From: Lathyrus oleraceus
Taxonomy: Eukaryota; Streptophyta; Magnoliopsida; Fabales; Fabaceae
Assembly (NCBI RefSeq): GCF_024323335.1
Contig: NC_066581.1
Coordinates: forward strand, 225,014,539-225,078,538
Length of the DNA: 64,000 bases
Direction: 5' to 3'
The notes under the pieces are model-generated. The model was not told the origin of the DNA and searched no databases. It was given only the letters and a program-made list of their open reading frames with translations. Positions 11,541 through 23,818 of this stretch are shown piece by piece (position 1 is the stretch's first letter; the number at the start of each line of letters is the position of its first letter). The position numbers and the translations under genes are program-made.

Positions 11541-12718
11541 TGTTAGGGACCAATTAGTACTACTTTTTATATCATTTTATTGGTCCCTTTTACCAAGTTT
11601 TGATGTAATTACACACTTTTATTCTCACTATTTTGTATAAATGCAATTAGGTTTAATTTATTTTGTTTTAAATAATTATTTCACATTTCTGTTAGTTTTG
11701 TAGAATTTTTGGATGAAAGAGCTTTTGGAATGCAACATCATAATTTGGAGATTTTGGATGAAGCTTGCAAAGCAAGGAAGCTGGCAAAGCTTCAGTTCGC
11801 GCCGCGAACCTCCTTCGCACCGCAAAGGCTGTGAATCCAGCAAGCTGATTTTGGGCCAAGGGTGTTGTTTTTCATGACCAGCTGTTTTGCCATTTTGGTG
11901 TCTGCCTTGGAATAGCTTTTTTGTTTTGGATGAAAATGATCAATGAAGGAAATGTCAACTCTTTGAGGATAGGAGAACACATTATTCTAAGAATTGAATT
12001 GGCATTCATTTTATTATTGACACATTGAGACATTGAGATATTTTTTGTAAGAGAAAACAGAGCTTTTCTTCCATTGCATTCTGCTTTGTAAAATGATGAT
12101 GAGGAGCTAAACTCCCTTTTGTCAAGATTGGAGGTAGTAGCTATTTTCATTTGTTTATGTATTCCATTTGATTTTTATATATGATAAAGATTGTTGATGT
12201 ATTGAATATTGTTTTTGCCCTAAGTTGAAAACCAGATTTGAGTAGTTGTTGAAAGAGATTATTTGAGTCTTGACATAAAACAGATTTTCAAGTAGTGAAT
12301 AAGTTGTAGAGATAGATTTATTCATTACTCTTCTTTGGTATCAAACATTAAAGATTGTTATATTGATAGTTAGGTGGAGAGATCGTCTAAGGATCAATAT
12401 AGTGATTATCACAATATCATTTAGACATAAATGACTTTGAGAGGATACTTGAACATCATCAATAATCTTGAATCTATATAGTTATCATAAGGAATTATAA
12501 GCATTTAGAATAGTGAACTCCAATCTTGCCAAGCTTTTACATTTGACTAAAACCATTTTACTGTTTTAAGTGACATTTACTCACAAGATAATTTTCCAAA
12601 CAAAACAACTTTGTTACTTCCTAAACTTATAACAATTTGGATTATAGAACGGCAGTAATAACAACCAATCTCTGTGGATACGATATAAAAATATTTTCCA
12701 AAGATATACTTTTCAACA
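11541..12718 (+). repeat. Athila LTR (complete, shared between tandem copies)
   Basis: 1178 bases from TGTTAGGGACC to TTTTCAACA, bounded by a polypurine tract on the left and a PBS on the right. It therefore acts as 3' LTR of the left copy and 5' LTR of the right copy. A possible TATA element, TATAAAT, lies at 11636-11642. A GC-rich palindrome, GTTCGCGCCGCGAAC, lies at 11795-11809, followed by a decayed second copy. The truncated LTR at 23819 lacks the interval between these two and the end. Confidence 0.87.
11636..11642 (+). promoter_or_regulatory. Possible TATA box in Athila LTR
   Basis: TATAAAT about 95 bases into the LTR, in an otherwise mixed-composition region; the same site recurs at 23914-23920. 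Assignment is from motif and position only. Confidence 0.4.
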
Positions 12719-12721
12719 AAT

Positions 12722-12739
12722 TGGCGTCGTTGCCGGGGA
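12722..12739 (+). other. Athila primer binding site (tRNA-Asp type)
   Basis: TGGCGTCGTTGCCGGGGA lies three bases after the LTR end. It is close to TGGCGCCGTTGCCGGGGA, the site usual for Athila-lineage elements and complementary to tRNA-Asp; the sixth base differs. Confidence 0.8.
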
Positions 12740-12851
12740 TTGGTGTTCGATATTACAAGCATTGCAATAATTCATTGTTTTAAGTTTTGTCACTTGTATT
12801 ACTATCCCTCTTTTGTTTCACTTGGTTTGTTGGTTTTGTAGATTCTAGTGC

Positions 12852-15800
12852 ATGCGAGGAAAATCTACCGAGGAGCAATTTCAATTCGATCCCGAAATTG
12901 AAAGAACACTTCGGAAGCTCAATAGCAAAACACGAAGAAGAAGGAAACTAGCCGAAGAGAGGAACCGGAGAGAAGAAGCATCTACTTCCGCACTTGTTCA
13001 AATCGAAGAAGTGGTTATAGAGGCTTGTGAAGGAAACATGGCGGATGACAATCGTACCGAAATGTCCGCTAATAGTCCAAGAAGAAATGCTCAATTTGCT
13101 CGTGGAGGAAGAAATACGGAGATGAAGACCGGAATCCTCCAACTTCTCTATGCAAATCCATTCACCGGAATGGACCATGAAGATCCGTATACCCATCTCA
13201 TCAAATTCTATGAGATTGCAGGTTCTACGGGAATTGATGAAACGGGTGAAGAGGCATTATTCAAAAGGATGTTCCCACACTCCTTAGTGGGAAAGGCAAA
13301 GGAGTGGTACCTTGATCAAGCACCGAGAGTGATGACGGATTGGAATTTGATAGAAGAAAAGTTCTTAGAAAGATATTTTCCTCAATCCCGATTCATGGAA
13401 GCCAAAACGGCTATTGCGGTATTCACTCAAAGAAGCAACGAGTCTCTAAATGAGGCTTGGGAAAGATTCAAGTCAATGTTGAGAAAATGAAAGGGTCATG
13501 GTTTTGATGAGCTCACTTAAATCCATATTTTTCTAAACGGGCTCCAATCAACTCACAAGATACTTTTGGATGCTACCGCGGGTGGCTCGCTTATGTTAAA
13601 GAATGCGGAAGAAGCTAAAGTCATTATTGATCGGATGGCACTCAATGATCGCCAAAGTCAACATGATCGTAGCCCTTCACAATGTAAACCGGGAGTTCTT
13701 GAGTTGAATACCAATGACGCCATTCTTGCTCAAAACAAGCTACTCTCTCAACAAGTGGAGTTGCTCAATCAACAAATGGCCAAGCTCCCACAGCAAATGA
13801 AAGAAATTCAAGGGTCTCAAGTTCGGCATCAAGTAGCATGTTGCGAATTATGTCAAGGGGATCACCCTACTGGTTTTTGTCCTCCACTAGAAGAAGTGAG
13901 TTATGTGAACAATCAAAATTAGGGCTATCAAAGACAACCTCCTAACAATCAAGGTTACCAACCAAGAAACAATCAAGGCTATCAACCATCAAGGTTCAAC
14001 AATCAAAATTTTCAGCAGCAAAGTCCTTATCAACATCCAAATTCTCAAGGATAGCAGTCGCAAGGAGGAAGTTCCAAGCTAGAGGACACTCTTCAACAAT
14101 TCATGCAAGCTTCCATGGAAAATCAGAAGAGTAATGAAGCAGCAATTAAGAATCTGGAAAATCAAGTAGGCCAACTTGCGAAGCAACTGTCAGAACAAAA
14201 CGCAGGATCGTCATTTTCCGCTAACACTCAAACCAATCCAAAGGAGCATTGTAAATCAATTGTCACGAGGAGCGGTAAAGAGTTGATAAGTGAAAAAAGT
14301 GAGGAAATTACAGTAGAAAATGATATGGATGAAGTGCTGGAAAAAGAGGACATGGTAGGTGGAAGGGAGAAAGTGGCTGGAACTTCACAGTTCGCGCCGC
14401 GATCCCCCTTCGCGCCGCGAAAAGAGCAGGATTTTTCAGCAAAGGAACAGCCTGAATTGGAGGTGAAAAAGGATGTTGAACTAAGAAAGAAGAAGAAAGG
14501 AGAGAAAGGTGTGAGCGTCATTCCAACCCAACATCTACCTTATCCACATGCTCCATCGAAGAAGGACAATGCTAGGCATTATGCACGGTTCATGGACATA
14601 TTCAAATAACTTCAAATCAATATTCCATTTGCCGATGCATTAGAACAAATACCACGGTATGCAAAGTTCATGAAGGACATTCTTACAAAGAAAAGGAGAC
14701 ACGTGGAAGACGAAACCATATTGCTTGATGCACGTTGTAGTGCCATCATTCAAAAGACTCTCCCAAGGAAGGAATCTGATCTGGGCCGAGTCGTTTTACC
14801 GATAACCATTGGAAGCACATACATTGCTAATGGTTTGATTGACTTGGGATCTAGCATCAATCTAATTCCCTTATCCATTGTCGAAAGATTGGGAAATGTG
14901 GAGATCAAATCGACAAGGATGACTTTGCAACTAGCCGACAAGTCTACCACTTCACCATACGGAATTGCTCAAGACATGTTAGTAAAAGTGGATAAATTCT
15001 TGTTTTCGGTAGATTTTGTGATAGTAGAGATGGATGAGGATCGTGATGTTCCTCTAATTCTTGGAAGACCATTCATGAAAACAGCCTGGATGATGATTGA
15101 CATAGATGATGGACTAATGAAGGTGAGAGTGCAAGACGAAGAGGTGACCTTTAATCTTTTTGAGGCTATGAAGCATCCAAATGACAAGCATGATTCTTTC
15201 CGAATTGATGCAATCGAAGAGGAAGTAGTGGAGGTCGCAAACCAAGTTCATATTTCTAATTCTCTAGAAAGATCTCTTATCGGAGCCTACAATGTGTTGA
15301 CCAAAAATGAGGAAAAAGAGATTGAAGCAATGTTGCATGATTTAGAATCTTGTGGTGAGCTTACTTATCAAGAAGAAACAAAGGAGGACTTGGATGCAAC
15401 GAAGAAAATGGAAGAACCAAAATTAGAGTTGAAAATGCTTCCTTCACACTTGAAGTATGTGTTCCTTGGTGACGAATGTACTAAATCGGTGATTATAAGC
15501 AGCACCTTGTCCACACAAGAGGAATACAGATTGATTCAAGTGCTGAAAAAGAATGAAGGTGCGATAGGGTGGGTGTTATCCGACTTGAAGGGTATTAGTC
15601 TGGCCTATTGTATGCATAAGATCATGATGGAGGAGAATTTCAAACCCGTTGCACAACCTCAAAGGCGTCTAAATCCATCGATGAAAGAGGTAGTTCGGAA
15701 ACAAGTGGTCAAACTCTTGGAAGCCAGAATGATTTATCCTATATCCGATAGTGCATGGGTGAGTCCGGTACAAGTAGTCCCTAAGAAAGGTGGCATGACG

Positions 15801-18321
15801 GTTATCAAAAATGATAAAAATGAGTTGATTCCGACAAGAACGGTAACCGGGTGGAGGATGTGTATTGACTATAGAAGGTTGAACCAAGCTACAAGGAAAG
15901 ATCATTTCCCACTACCCTTCATGGACCAAATGTTGGAGAGGTTAGCCGGCAAAAATTTCTACTATTTCTTGGATGGGTACTCGGGGTACAACCAAATTTC
16001 GGTCAATCCGGCGGATCATGAGAAGACAGCTTTTACATGTCCTTTTGGCATCTTTGCTTATCGAAGAATGCCTTTTGGGTTATGTAATGCACCGGCCACA
16101 TTTCAACGGTGTATGCAAGCTATATTCTCGGACTTAATAGAAGAATGCATTGAGGTGTTCGTGGATGATTTCTCTGTGTATGGATCATCTTTTGATTTAT
16201 GCTTAAAACATCTTGATGTGGTTTTGGGAAGATGTGTGGAGACCAACTTAGTGCTCAATTGGGAAAAATGCAACTTCATGGTCACCGAAGGTGTTGTACT
16301 CGGTCACAAGATCTCCTCCGAAGGATTAGAGGTTGACAAAGCCAAGGTGGAAGTTATCGAGAAACTACCACCTCCAACAAATATAAAAGGAATAAGGAGC
16401 TTTCTCGGACATGCCGGTTTTTACCGGAGATTCATCAAAGATTTTTCAAAGATAGCAAAGCCATTGAGCAACTTGCTCAACAAAGGTACGCATTTTCTTT
16501 TCGATGAGTCATGTCTCAAAGCTTTCCTTGATTTAAAAGAAAAGTTGGTCATCGCACCCATAATCGTGGCACCAAATTGGAAACTTGATTTTGAACTTAT
16601 GTGTGACGCTAGCGATTATGCGGTTGGTGCGGTGTTGGGTCAAAAAAGAGATAAAAAATTTCATGTTATTCACTATGCTAGTAAAGTGTTAAATGAAGCA
16701 CAAATAAATTATGCAACAACTGAAAAAGAATTACTAGCCATAGTGTACGCATTGGAAAAGTTTAGAGCCTACTTGATTGGGTCAAAAGTTGTAGTCTACA
16801 CTGACCACTCGGCGATAAAATATTTGCTAACCAAGTCGGATTCCAAACAAAGACTAATTCGTTGGATTCTCTTATTGCAAGAGTTTGATTTGGATATCCG
16901 GGATAAAAAAGGTTCCGAAAATTTGGTTGCGGATCATTTGTCTCGTTTGGTCAATGTAGACATTACAAACAAAGAAGAGGAAGTGAGAGAAGAATTTTCG
17001 GATGAAAAACTATATGCGATTCAAGTGAGGCCTTGGTTTGCTGATTTTGCTAACTACAAAGCAACCGGTTTAACACCGGAAGACCTCACTTGCAATCAAA
17101 GAAGGAAATTCTTGGCGGATGCAAAATATTATGTTTGGGATGATCCGTATCTGTTTAAAGTGGGTGTAGACAATATTTTGAGAAGGTGTGTAACAATTGA
17201 GGAGTCAAGAGACATCCTTTGGCACTATCACAACTCTCTGTATGGAGGTCACTATAGTGGTTTGAGAACAGCCACTAAAGTGCTCCAATCGGGCTTTTAT
17301 TGGCCATCTTTATTTAAAGATGCGCATGAACATGCGTAGAGTTGAGATACATGCCAACGGAGTGGAGGAATAGGAAAACGGGACGAAATTCCTCTAACCA
17401 ACATGCTAGAAGTAGAAGTTTTTGATTGTCGGGGTATTGATTTTGTTGGCCCATTCCCCTCTTCTTTCTCAAATGAGTACATACTAGTGGTCGTTGACTA
17501 TGTCTCGAAGTGGGTAGAAGCAATTGCCTCACCCAAGACCGATGCCAAAACAGTGATTAAATTTTTAAAGAAAAACATATTTTCACGTTTTGGTGTGCCT
17601 AGGGTGTTGATAAGTGATGGAGGCTCACACTTTTGCAATACACCCCTAGAAAAAGTTTTGCAACATTATGGTGTAAAGCACAAGGTGACCACTCCTTACC
17701 ACCCATAAAGCGAATGGTCAAACGGAGGTTTCTAACCGAGAAGTCAAACGGATCCTTGAGAAAACAGTCTCAAATTCAAGAAAAGATTGGTCCTTGAAAC
17801 TGGATGAAGCTTTGTGGGCGTATCGTACCGCCTACAAAGCACCTATTGGGCTAACTCCGTTTCAAATGGTGTATGGGAAGACTTGTCATCTTCCAGTGGA
17901 AATGGAGCATAGGGCATTATGGGCTCTTAAATTCTTGAATTTCGACTCCACTCTAGCTGGAGAAAGAAGAAAAGGACAACTCCATGAATTGGAGGAATCA
18001 AGGAATAATGCTTACCATTCGAATAAACTGTATAAGGAAAAGGTAAAGGCATACCATGATGGAAAGGTCCGTCATAAGGAGTTTCATGTTGGACAAATGG
18101 TATTGCTTTTCAACTTAAGGTTGAAGTTATCCCCTGGTAAGTTGAAGTCAAAGTGGTCAGGACCGTTTGTTGTCAAAGAGGTGCGCAATTATGGAGCCAT
18201 TGTGATCGAGGATCCAAAGTCACAAGAGAGTTGGACTGTAAATGGTCAAAGACTCAAAGTCTACCATAGTGGCGACGTAAATCGTGATGTGTGTGTCGTG
18301 TCTCTATCTGGCCCGTGCTAA
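12852..18321 (+). pseudogene. Athila gag-pol polyprotein, multiply broken
   Basis: Gag begins MRGKSTEEQFQFDPEIE and has the capsid core HEDPYTHLIKFYEIAG and AKEWYLDQ, then a CCELCQGDHPTGFC zinc knuckle and Gln-rich repeats. Protease has LIDLGSSINLIPLS (the Athila-type D-L-G). RT has MCIDYRRLN, FLDGYSGYNQI and catalytic FVDDFS (about 16159-16175). RNase H has CDASDYAVGAVLG and YTDHSAIKYLL. Integrase has HYHNSLYGGHYSG, GIDFVGPFP and SDGGSHF. Gag to integrase share one frame interrupted by stops at 13488, 13518, 13920, 14052, 14607, 17337 and 17706. A one-base insertion near 17711 then shifts the integrase C-terminal part (17794-18321). A CpG-rich palindrome pair inside gag (14392-14420) is read in frame as a repeated Phe-Ala-Pro-Arg. 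Confidence 0.9.
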
Positions 18322-18979
18322 TCAGTGGACCGTCGAGCTCTAAATGACGTTAAACAAAGCGCTTGTTGGGAGGCAACCCAACGTTGTAAGTCTGCATTTT
18401 ATTTTTTTCTGATGTGTTGATTTTCTGCTGTGTTAAATTTTGTGAAATTGGGTTCTGTTTTTTGCCGTTCACCCCACGAACTGAATGCAAAGCTTCAGTT
18501 CACGCCGCGAACAAGGTTCGCCCGGCGAACAAGGTTCGCCCGGCGAACAGTACGTGGCAGAACCACTTAAGTTATGTTAGGTTATATTTTCCTTTTCATT
18601 TCAATTCATTTTCAAAACACCAAGTTTGCCTCGCTTTCACTTCCACTCCCAAAAACTTCCCAAAACTGAAAATTTTCCTTTCCCAACTCCCTAATCTTCA
18701 TTTGCTAACAAGAACCAAGTGCTTCAGTAAGGTATGTTATGCTTTTCAATTCCTCTTCTCCATTTCCTTTTGGGTTCACATTTAGGTTTGGTTAGGAATT
18801 GGAAAAATTTGAAGATTGACACTTGAAATCACTATGCATGTCTGATTTAGATTAGGAATAGGATAGAGTTGGAGACCTTGACTGTTAGAAGTAGCACACC
18901 TCACATTTTTGGAACCCTAGGAGGCTCCTGGAGATTTCCTGGTTCGCAGGGTTCGCGCCGCGAACTGGGAAATTCCAAG
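18322..18979 (+). other. Athila spacer after pol, with GC-rich palindromes
   Basis: Non-coding spacer. It holds a hairpin (18365-18382) and three tandem GC-rich palindromes: GTTCACGCCGCGAAC at 18498-18512 and GTTCGCCCGGCGAAC at 18516-18530 and 18534-18548. GTTCGCGCCGCGAAC occurs at 18951-18965, just before the solo LTR insertion. Short open frames here are not supported as genes. Confidence 0.65.
18365..18382 (+). other. Hairpin downstream of Athila pol
   Basis: GTTGGG and CCCAAC flank the six-base loop AGGCAA about 45 bases after the pol stop. From memory, a GTTGGGAGGCAACCCAAC-like string is common at this place in Athila-lineage elements. Its role is not known to me. Confidence 0.55.
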
Positions 18980-21039
18980 TGTAAGACCTCAATTTTGACC
19001 CTAAGATCCCTCATGGCATCATAACATTGCATTTGCATTGCCTCAAGGATCTTTAGGATCTTGGTTCCCTTTGCCTTTGGGTGGGACTCCTTGTGATTGG
19101 TTTGAGATCACCAAGCATGCTTGAATTATACATCATTGTTTCTCTTACTTTTGTTTACTAACCAAAAGCACAAAAATGTGTCACTAACATCTTTTGTTTG
19201 AAGCTTAAGTATCATCCAAGACACTTTGTGGGTTCTATTTAGATGATCAGTCAACACAAGGGAATGGCTTGAGATACTTCCAACAGGTTCAAATGGGGTC
19301 TATTCGTCAGTCAAAACGTTAATCTTGAAGGAGCAAAAGTTTGTTCATGAGCTGTCATGCTCGCTAGGCGAGCAGAATGGGTCGCCTAGCGAGTCCCAAG
19401 AAAAGCCACCAGAATCACCTACGCTCAGAGGAATTTCTTGAACTGTCATGCTCGCTAGGCGAAGCCCACGTGTTTAAAAAAAACGAAAATAAATAAATAA
19501 ATAAATAAATAAAATATAACAGAAAAATTTTGGACTTGGGCCTCTCTCATTTGAGCCCACAGGTCCACAAAAATCAGGTTATAAATTCAGAGTTTCAGTG
19601 AAACAAAAGGCAAATTCTATTCCTATTACCCTGGCAGGAAAAAAGATAGTGAGAGAAGAGCTAACAGAGTTCATAGCAACCTCCAGAGACTGAAGGGAAC
19701 TCATCGGCAAAGAACCAATTCCCTCTCATATAAACCCTCAGATTGCTTTGCAAACCCAACCGGGCAATTCAATTTCATTCGATCTCTCCAATCAGGTTTG
19801 CCTTATTCCCATTACTTTATGCTTTTAATTTGAATGCTCTGAATGTATGAGGTATTATGGGTGAATTTGATACCCTTTTGATGCATGTGTTTGACAAGAG
19901 GTTTAGGCCTCCTACCCTTGGTTGCTTTTTGTGAGCTTTTTGTGAATTTTAATGGCATGATTCATGTGGTTACATTTTGATTTGGGGGCAACTCTTGATT
20001 ACCCTATCTTGTTTCTCTAACCTGTTTGTTGAGTTTTGTTTTGTGAGGGCTCACATACTCTTGCAGGGATAGCTTGCTTGGTGTTCCACTTTATTTGTGG
20101 GATACCACCTGGAGGTTTATTCCGATTACCTGTACTGACTCGCTTTCTTTGATGGTGTTTAGCTTGGAAGAGTCTTTGGGTTTCTTATCTCTTTAATTGC
20201 TGTTACTTCGGATCTTTATCCGTATGGTAGATCTTTCGATCCCTTTACTTTTCCCGCATGTTACCGATTTCTTAGGTTTCGTATAGCCTCTCGTGGCATG
20301 TCATTTAAGGTAGCGCAGTTCCTTCATCTAGGACTGCCTTTTTGCATGAGCATCCCTAGACACCCCAAACTCATTGATTTTTCTTCTCCTAAGAACACGT
20401 TATCTCCTTCTACTACAGTCGAGTAAGTCTCCAAAGGTCGAGCATCCGGTAGATTGCGTAGTAACGTCGTTCACCCCAAAACACAACCCTTACCCCATAG
20501 GTGGTCGAACTACGTTTTGATCTGATTTTCATCCCAGATGAGATACGTAGGCATAAGACGCGATGTCTTAGCGAGCACACTCCTCTTTAACCCATAGGTA
20601 GCCGAGCTACGAAGACTCTGATTCTCAGATTCAGATGAGATACGTATGCAGTGGATGCGACATCCGTGCGAGTCATTTTCTTTTGACCCTTCTTTTACTA
20701 AGTAGTACATTAGATAAACATACACGTTTTTCTCATCCCTTCAATCATGTTTGCACAAATAAATTTTCACAAAAAACAACAACCTTTGCAACAAATGTGA
20801 AAAGGGCTCCCTAGGAGTACCTAGGATGCTTTGGGTGCCTAATACCTTCCCATTGCATAACCAACCCCCTTACCCAAATCTCTGACATTTTTACTAGTTT
20901 TTGATTTGTTAAAACTTTTAGGTTTTTGTTCGCTTTCTAACCATCCCTTTGGATAAATAGAAGTGTGGTGGCGACTCGACTTGTATGATTTACCTTGGAT
21001 TTAGTCAATATCTCTAATGGTAACGAATACCCCGCTACA
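18980..21039 (+). mobile_element. Solo LTR of the Ogre-3 type, inserted in Athila
   Basis: A 2060-base LTR from TGTAAGACC to CCCCGCTACA, closely matching the Ogre-3 5' LTR at 54273-56327. The flanks are CCAAG (18975-18979) and CCAGG (21040-21044), four of five identical, as expected for a target duplication with one later mutation. No PBS or polypurine tract follows, so this is a solo LTR left by LTR-LTR recombination. It contains TCGC-N3-GCGA palindromes (19361, 19382, 19452), a possible TATA near 19582, an AAAT microsatellite (about 19488-19513), a 97-bp diverged tandem duplication (TACGTA modules at 20536 and 20633) and the CCTAGG hairpin (20810-20825). Confidence 0.9.
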
Positions 21040-21110
21040 CCAGGGCCATGTTTTTATGTTGTTGATTGCTAACTCTCTTCATGTTTGTTTTATGGTTGTT
21101 CTGATGTTGA

Positions 21111-22307
21111 ATGCAGAAGTCAAAGAGAACCAAAACCACGGCTTCCACTCAACCCCGTTCATTAAGATGGTTCACAAGTGACGAACACGAAGCACGATTC
21201 GAGAGCTTAATCAAGAGAACCATCCTGCCGGAGAGGTTCATCCGTTTAGCGCCGGGTGGGACTTATCAGAGTTTGGTTTCAACTTTTGAGAGACGCAGGT
21301 GGATGAAACTGTGTGAACCAGAAGCGGCAATCAACTATGATATTGTTCGGGAGTTTTATGCAAACGTCATGCATCAAGAAGAGGGGGTAGCTTTCAACTA
21401 CCGAACAAGGGTAAGAGGCAAGATCATTTCTTTTGATAGGGATTCCATTAACTCATATCTTGGCAATCCTCTAACCCTTAGAGAGAACGAGCGGTGCGAG
21501 TATCGTACCTAGGAATGAGCTAATGTGTGGGATCTTCAAGCGGTAAATGCTACCATGTGCCTTAAAGGAAAATCATTTGACCTAAACGATCAAGGACATC
21601 CCAAATCTTGGAAAAGAGAAAATTTAAATATGGGAGCTAGGGCTTTTCTTGTGCTACTGTTGAGCAATATTCGGCCAAGGAGCCACACCACCACGATTCC
21701 TCTGGATGTAGGATGTTTGTTGTACTGCATTATGATCGGAAAATCTGTGGATGTAGCATCAATCATCGCGGGAGAAATGAGGAAGATGGCTATAAGTGGA
21801 ACCAAATTCGGTGGTAAAGCAGGTGTGCTTGCATACCCGGGGCTGATAATGGGACTTTGCCGTCGGGCGAATGTTGCCATTCCGGAGGAAGTACACTTCT
21901 CCATCACCAGTGTGATTAACGATGCCTATCTGAATAGGTTCTGCCAAAGCCAAATGGATAGAACCGAAGGAGCTGGAACTTCGTCATCCAGACCACGACC
22001 CCGACCCCGAACCCACACTACTCCAGTCTTTGACCAAATGGCGTTTGCCAATTACTGTTGCGAGAGCTTTGAGGCCTCTAGGAGGTCTCAATCATTTATC
22101 TTTGATGCTATGCAGCAACAGTTCCAGAACACGTTCCTTGCACCCGAAGCCCGCACATTTCCTTCTCAGGCAGAATATGTGGCTTATGCTAATTGGCCTG
22201 AGGGCAGGCCAGATTTTATGGGGGGTGCAGGAGGTGGTGCAAACCCTAATGATGAGATGGAGGACGTCCTTGGTGATGTAGGTGGTGGCCAAGATGAGGA
22301 GGATTGA
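21111..22307 (+). pseudogene. Athila ORF2 downstream of pol (unknown function), one stop cluster
   Basis: A frame of 398 codons starting MQKSKRTKTTASTQPRSLRWF and ending GGGQDEED. It is interrupted only by TAG and TGA at about 21510-21518; the two halves are in the same frame. The N-terminal part (FESLIKRTILPERFI, WMKLCEPEAAINYDIVREFYAN) resembles the putative plant transposon protein group often found downstream of pol in Athila-type elements (family recalled from memory, PF20167-like). The C-terminus is acidic and Gly-rich. This is the position called env-like in Athila, but I see no signal peptide or transmembrane segment supporting an envelope. The solo LTR at 18980-21039 sits just upstream. 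Confidence 0.78.
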
Positions 22308-23818
22308 GGAGTTAGTGAATTTGAGGAGTTGTTGTCATTTTGAGTTTCTTTGTATTATTTTTGTTTTTGAAAATTTTTGATGTACTTTTGGGTGGCTCTA
22401 GTTCACCAAAACTTTGTTTTTTCTGTTAGTTGTTTTGATAATTGCATGAATACTATTTGAGATTTAAGTGTGTTATAGTCAAATTGGTTTACCAACATTT
22501 TTGTTTAATTGTTCTTACTCTTAAGTCAAGCTTAAAGCAACCGAGAAATGATCGCAAAGAAAAAAGTATAGGACACTTCGAGTGGTGATGATAAGAATTA
22601 GTGTCGGCATTTCAAGGTACACTTTATCGCTTTCTAGACTTAACATGAGTAGTTTGATGGTGTGTACAAATTTTATATCATAAACTCATTGAAATGTATG
22701 TCATCTTTGAATCAAAATAGGACTTAACCAATTGTGAGGAAGCTTTCCATTGTACACTAAAAAGCGGGAAACCGAGCATTATTTCAACTTATTCTTATCA
22801 TGCTAAATCATGCATCAATCTATTTTTCTGTGAAAATTTTGAAAATGATAGAGGCATTGTTTGTTGAGAAAAACCATTTGACCAAAAAGTTTGAATCAAC
22901 TAACCTTGTGAGGAGTAATCTTTAGTTAAACCCCTTTGAGCTATTTTAGGATTCATTTGATTGATCATTGTAAAATCAATTGAAAATTTTGGAATAAATG
23001 AATCCTAATTTCTTTCATATCAATTGAACCCTCAAACCGAGTTGTTTGCAAGTTTTGTCTTTTGCTTATGTCTAAGTAGGGAGCATTATTGAATAAATTT
23101 GGTTGTGGAATCTAAAGTTGGGGAGAGTAAAGAAAAAAGAGTTGATCAGAAAATTGGGAAAGTGAGTTTTTATGAAAGGGAGAAAGTATGGAAAGAAACA
23201 AGAAAAAGAAATCACCCTTGAAACCATAGAGCAAAGAAAATGAAAAAAAAAGAAAAAAAAAGCAAAGAAAATGCTCATGGTTGTGTGGTTGTGAAAAGAA
23301 AAAGAAAAAGATAGGGATCAAAGAAATGGAGATTGTATAGAGTTGAATGTTTGGGAAGGCTCCCTTAAGATAGGCATTTTTGTTAAATTCTCTTAATCAT
23401 GTCCTTTCTTGTAGCCTAAGCCACATTACAACCTTTGAAAGACCTATTGATTCTCATTTTTCACATGATGTGGTATTTGTTTTGATAACCGCATGATTTG
23501 AGTTGTTGTTGATCTAATTGCTTGGATGAGTGAAAGTAACCCTTCATGTTATTCATCATTATTATGATGTGTGTGTAAGTTTGATTCAATCTTGACATAT
23601 ATGGCTTTGAATTTCTTGGAATGAATTTTGCACTCAACCATTTTTCTTATTCATGTTTTGTCTAGAATTGAGATAGGTGGATTGAGAAATTGCCAAACAC
23701 TTTTGAACCATTTGAATGTCCTTGGTAAATCCTTGCTTCGATCTTTTGTGTCATTGCTTTAGTTGTGAGGTTGGAAACTTTTGTTTAGGGACAAACAAAA
23801 TGCTAAGTTGGGGAGAGT
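22308..23818 (+). other. Athila 3' untranslated region, second copy
   Basis: Near-identical to 10028-11540, including the purine-rich tract (about 23110-23330), the inner polypurine tract (about 23115) and the LTR-adjacent polypurine tract (23806-23818). Confidence 0.75.

Noticed and set aside
18492..18548. CRISPR-like direct repeats
   Set aside because: Three short palindromes with three-base spacers in a plant retrotransposon; no repeat-spacer architecture.
18414..18785. 123-codon open frame after Athila pol
   Set aside because: It spans the GC palindromes and untranslated spacer, shows no recognisable domain, and the region carries no other sign of coding.
21111..22307. Athila ORF2 as an envelope gene
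   Set aside because: The position fits env-like ORFs, but I see no signal peptide, transmembrane helix or cleavage site; it resembles a soluble plant transposon-associated protein family.
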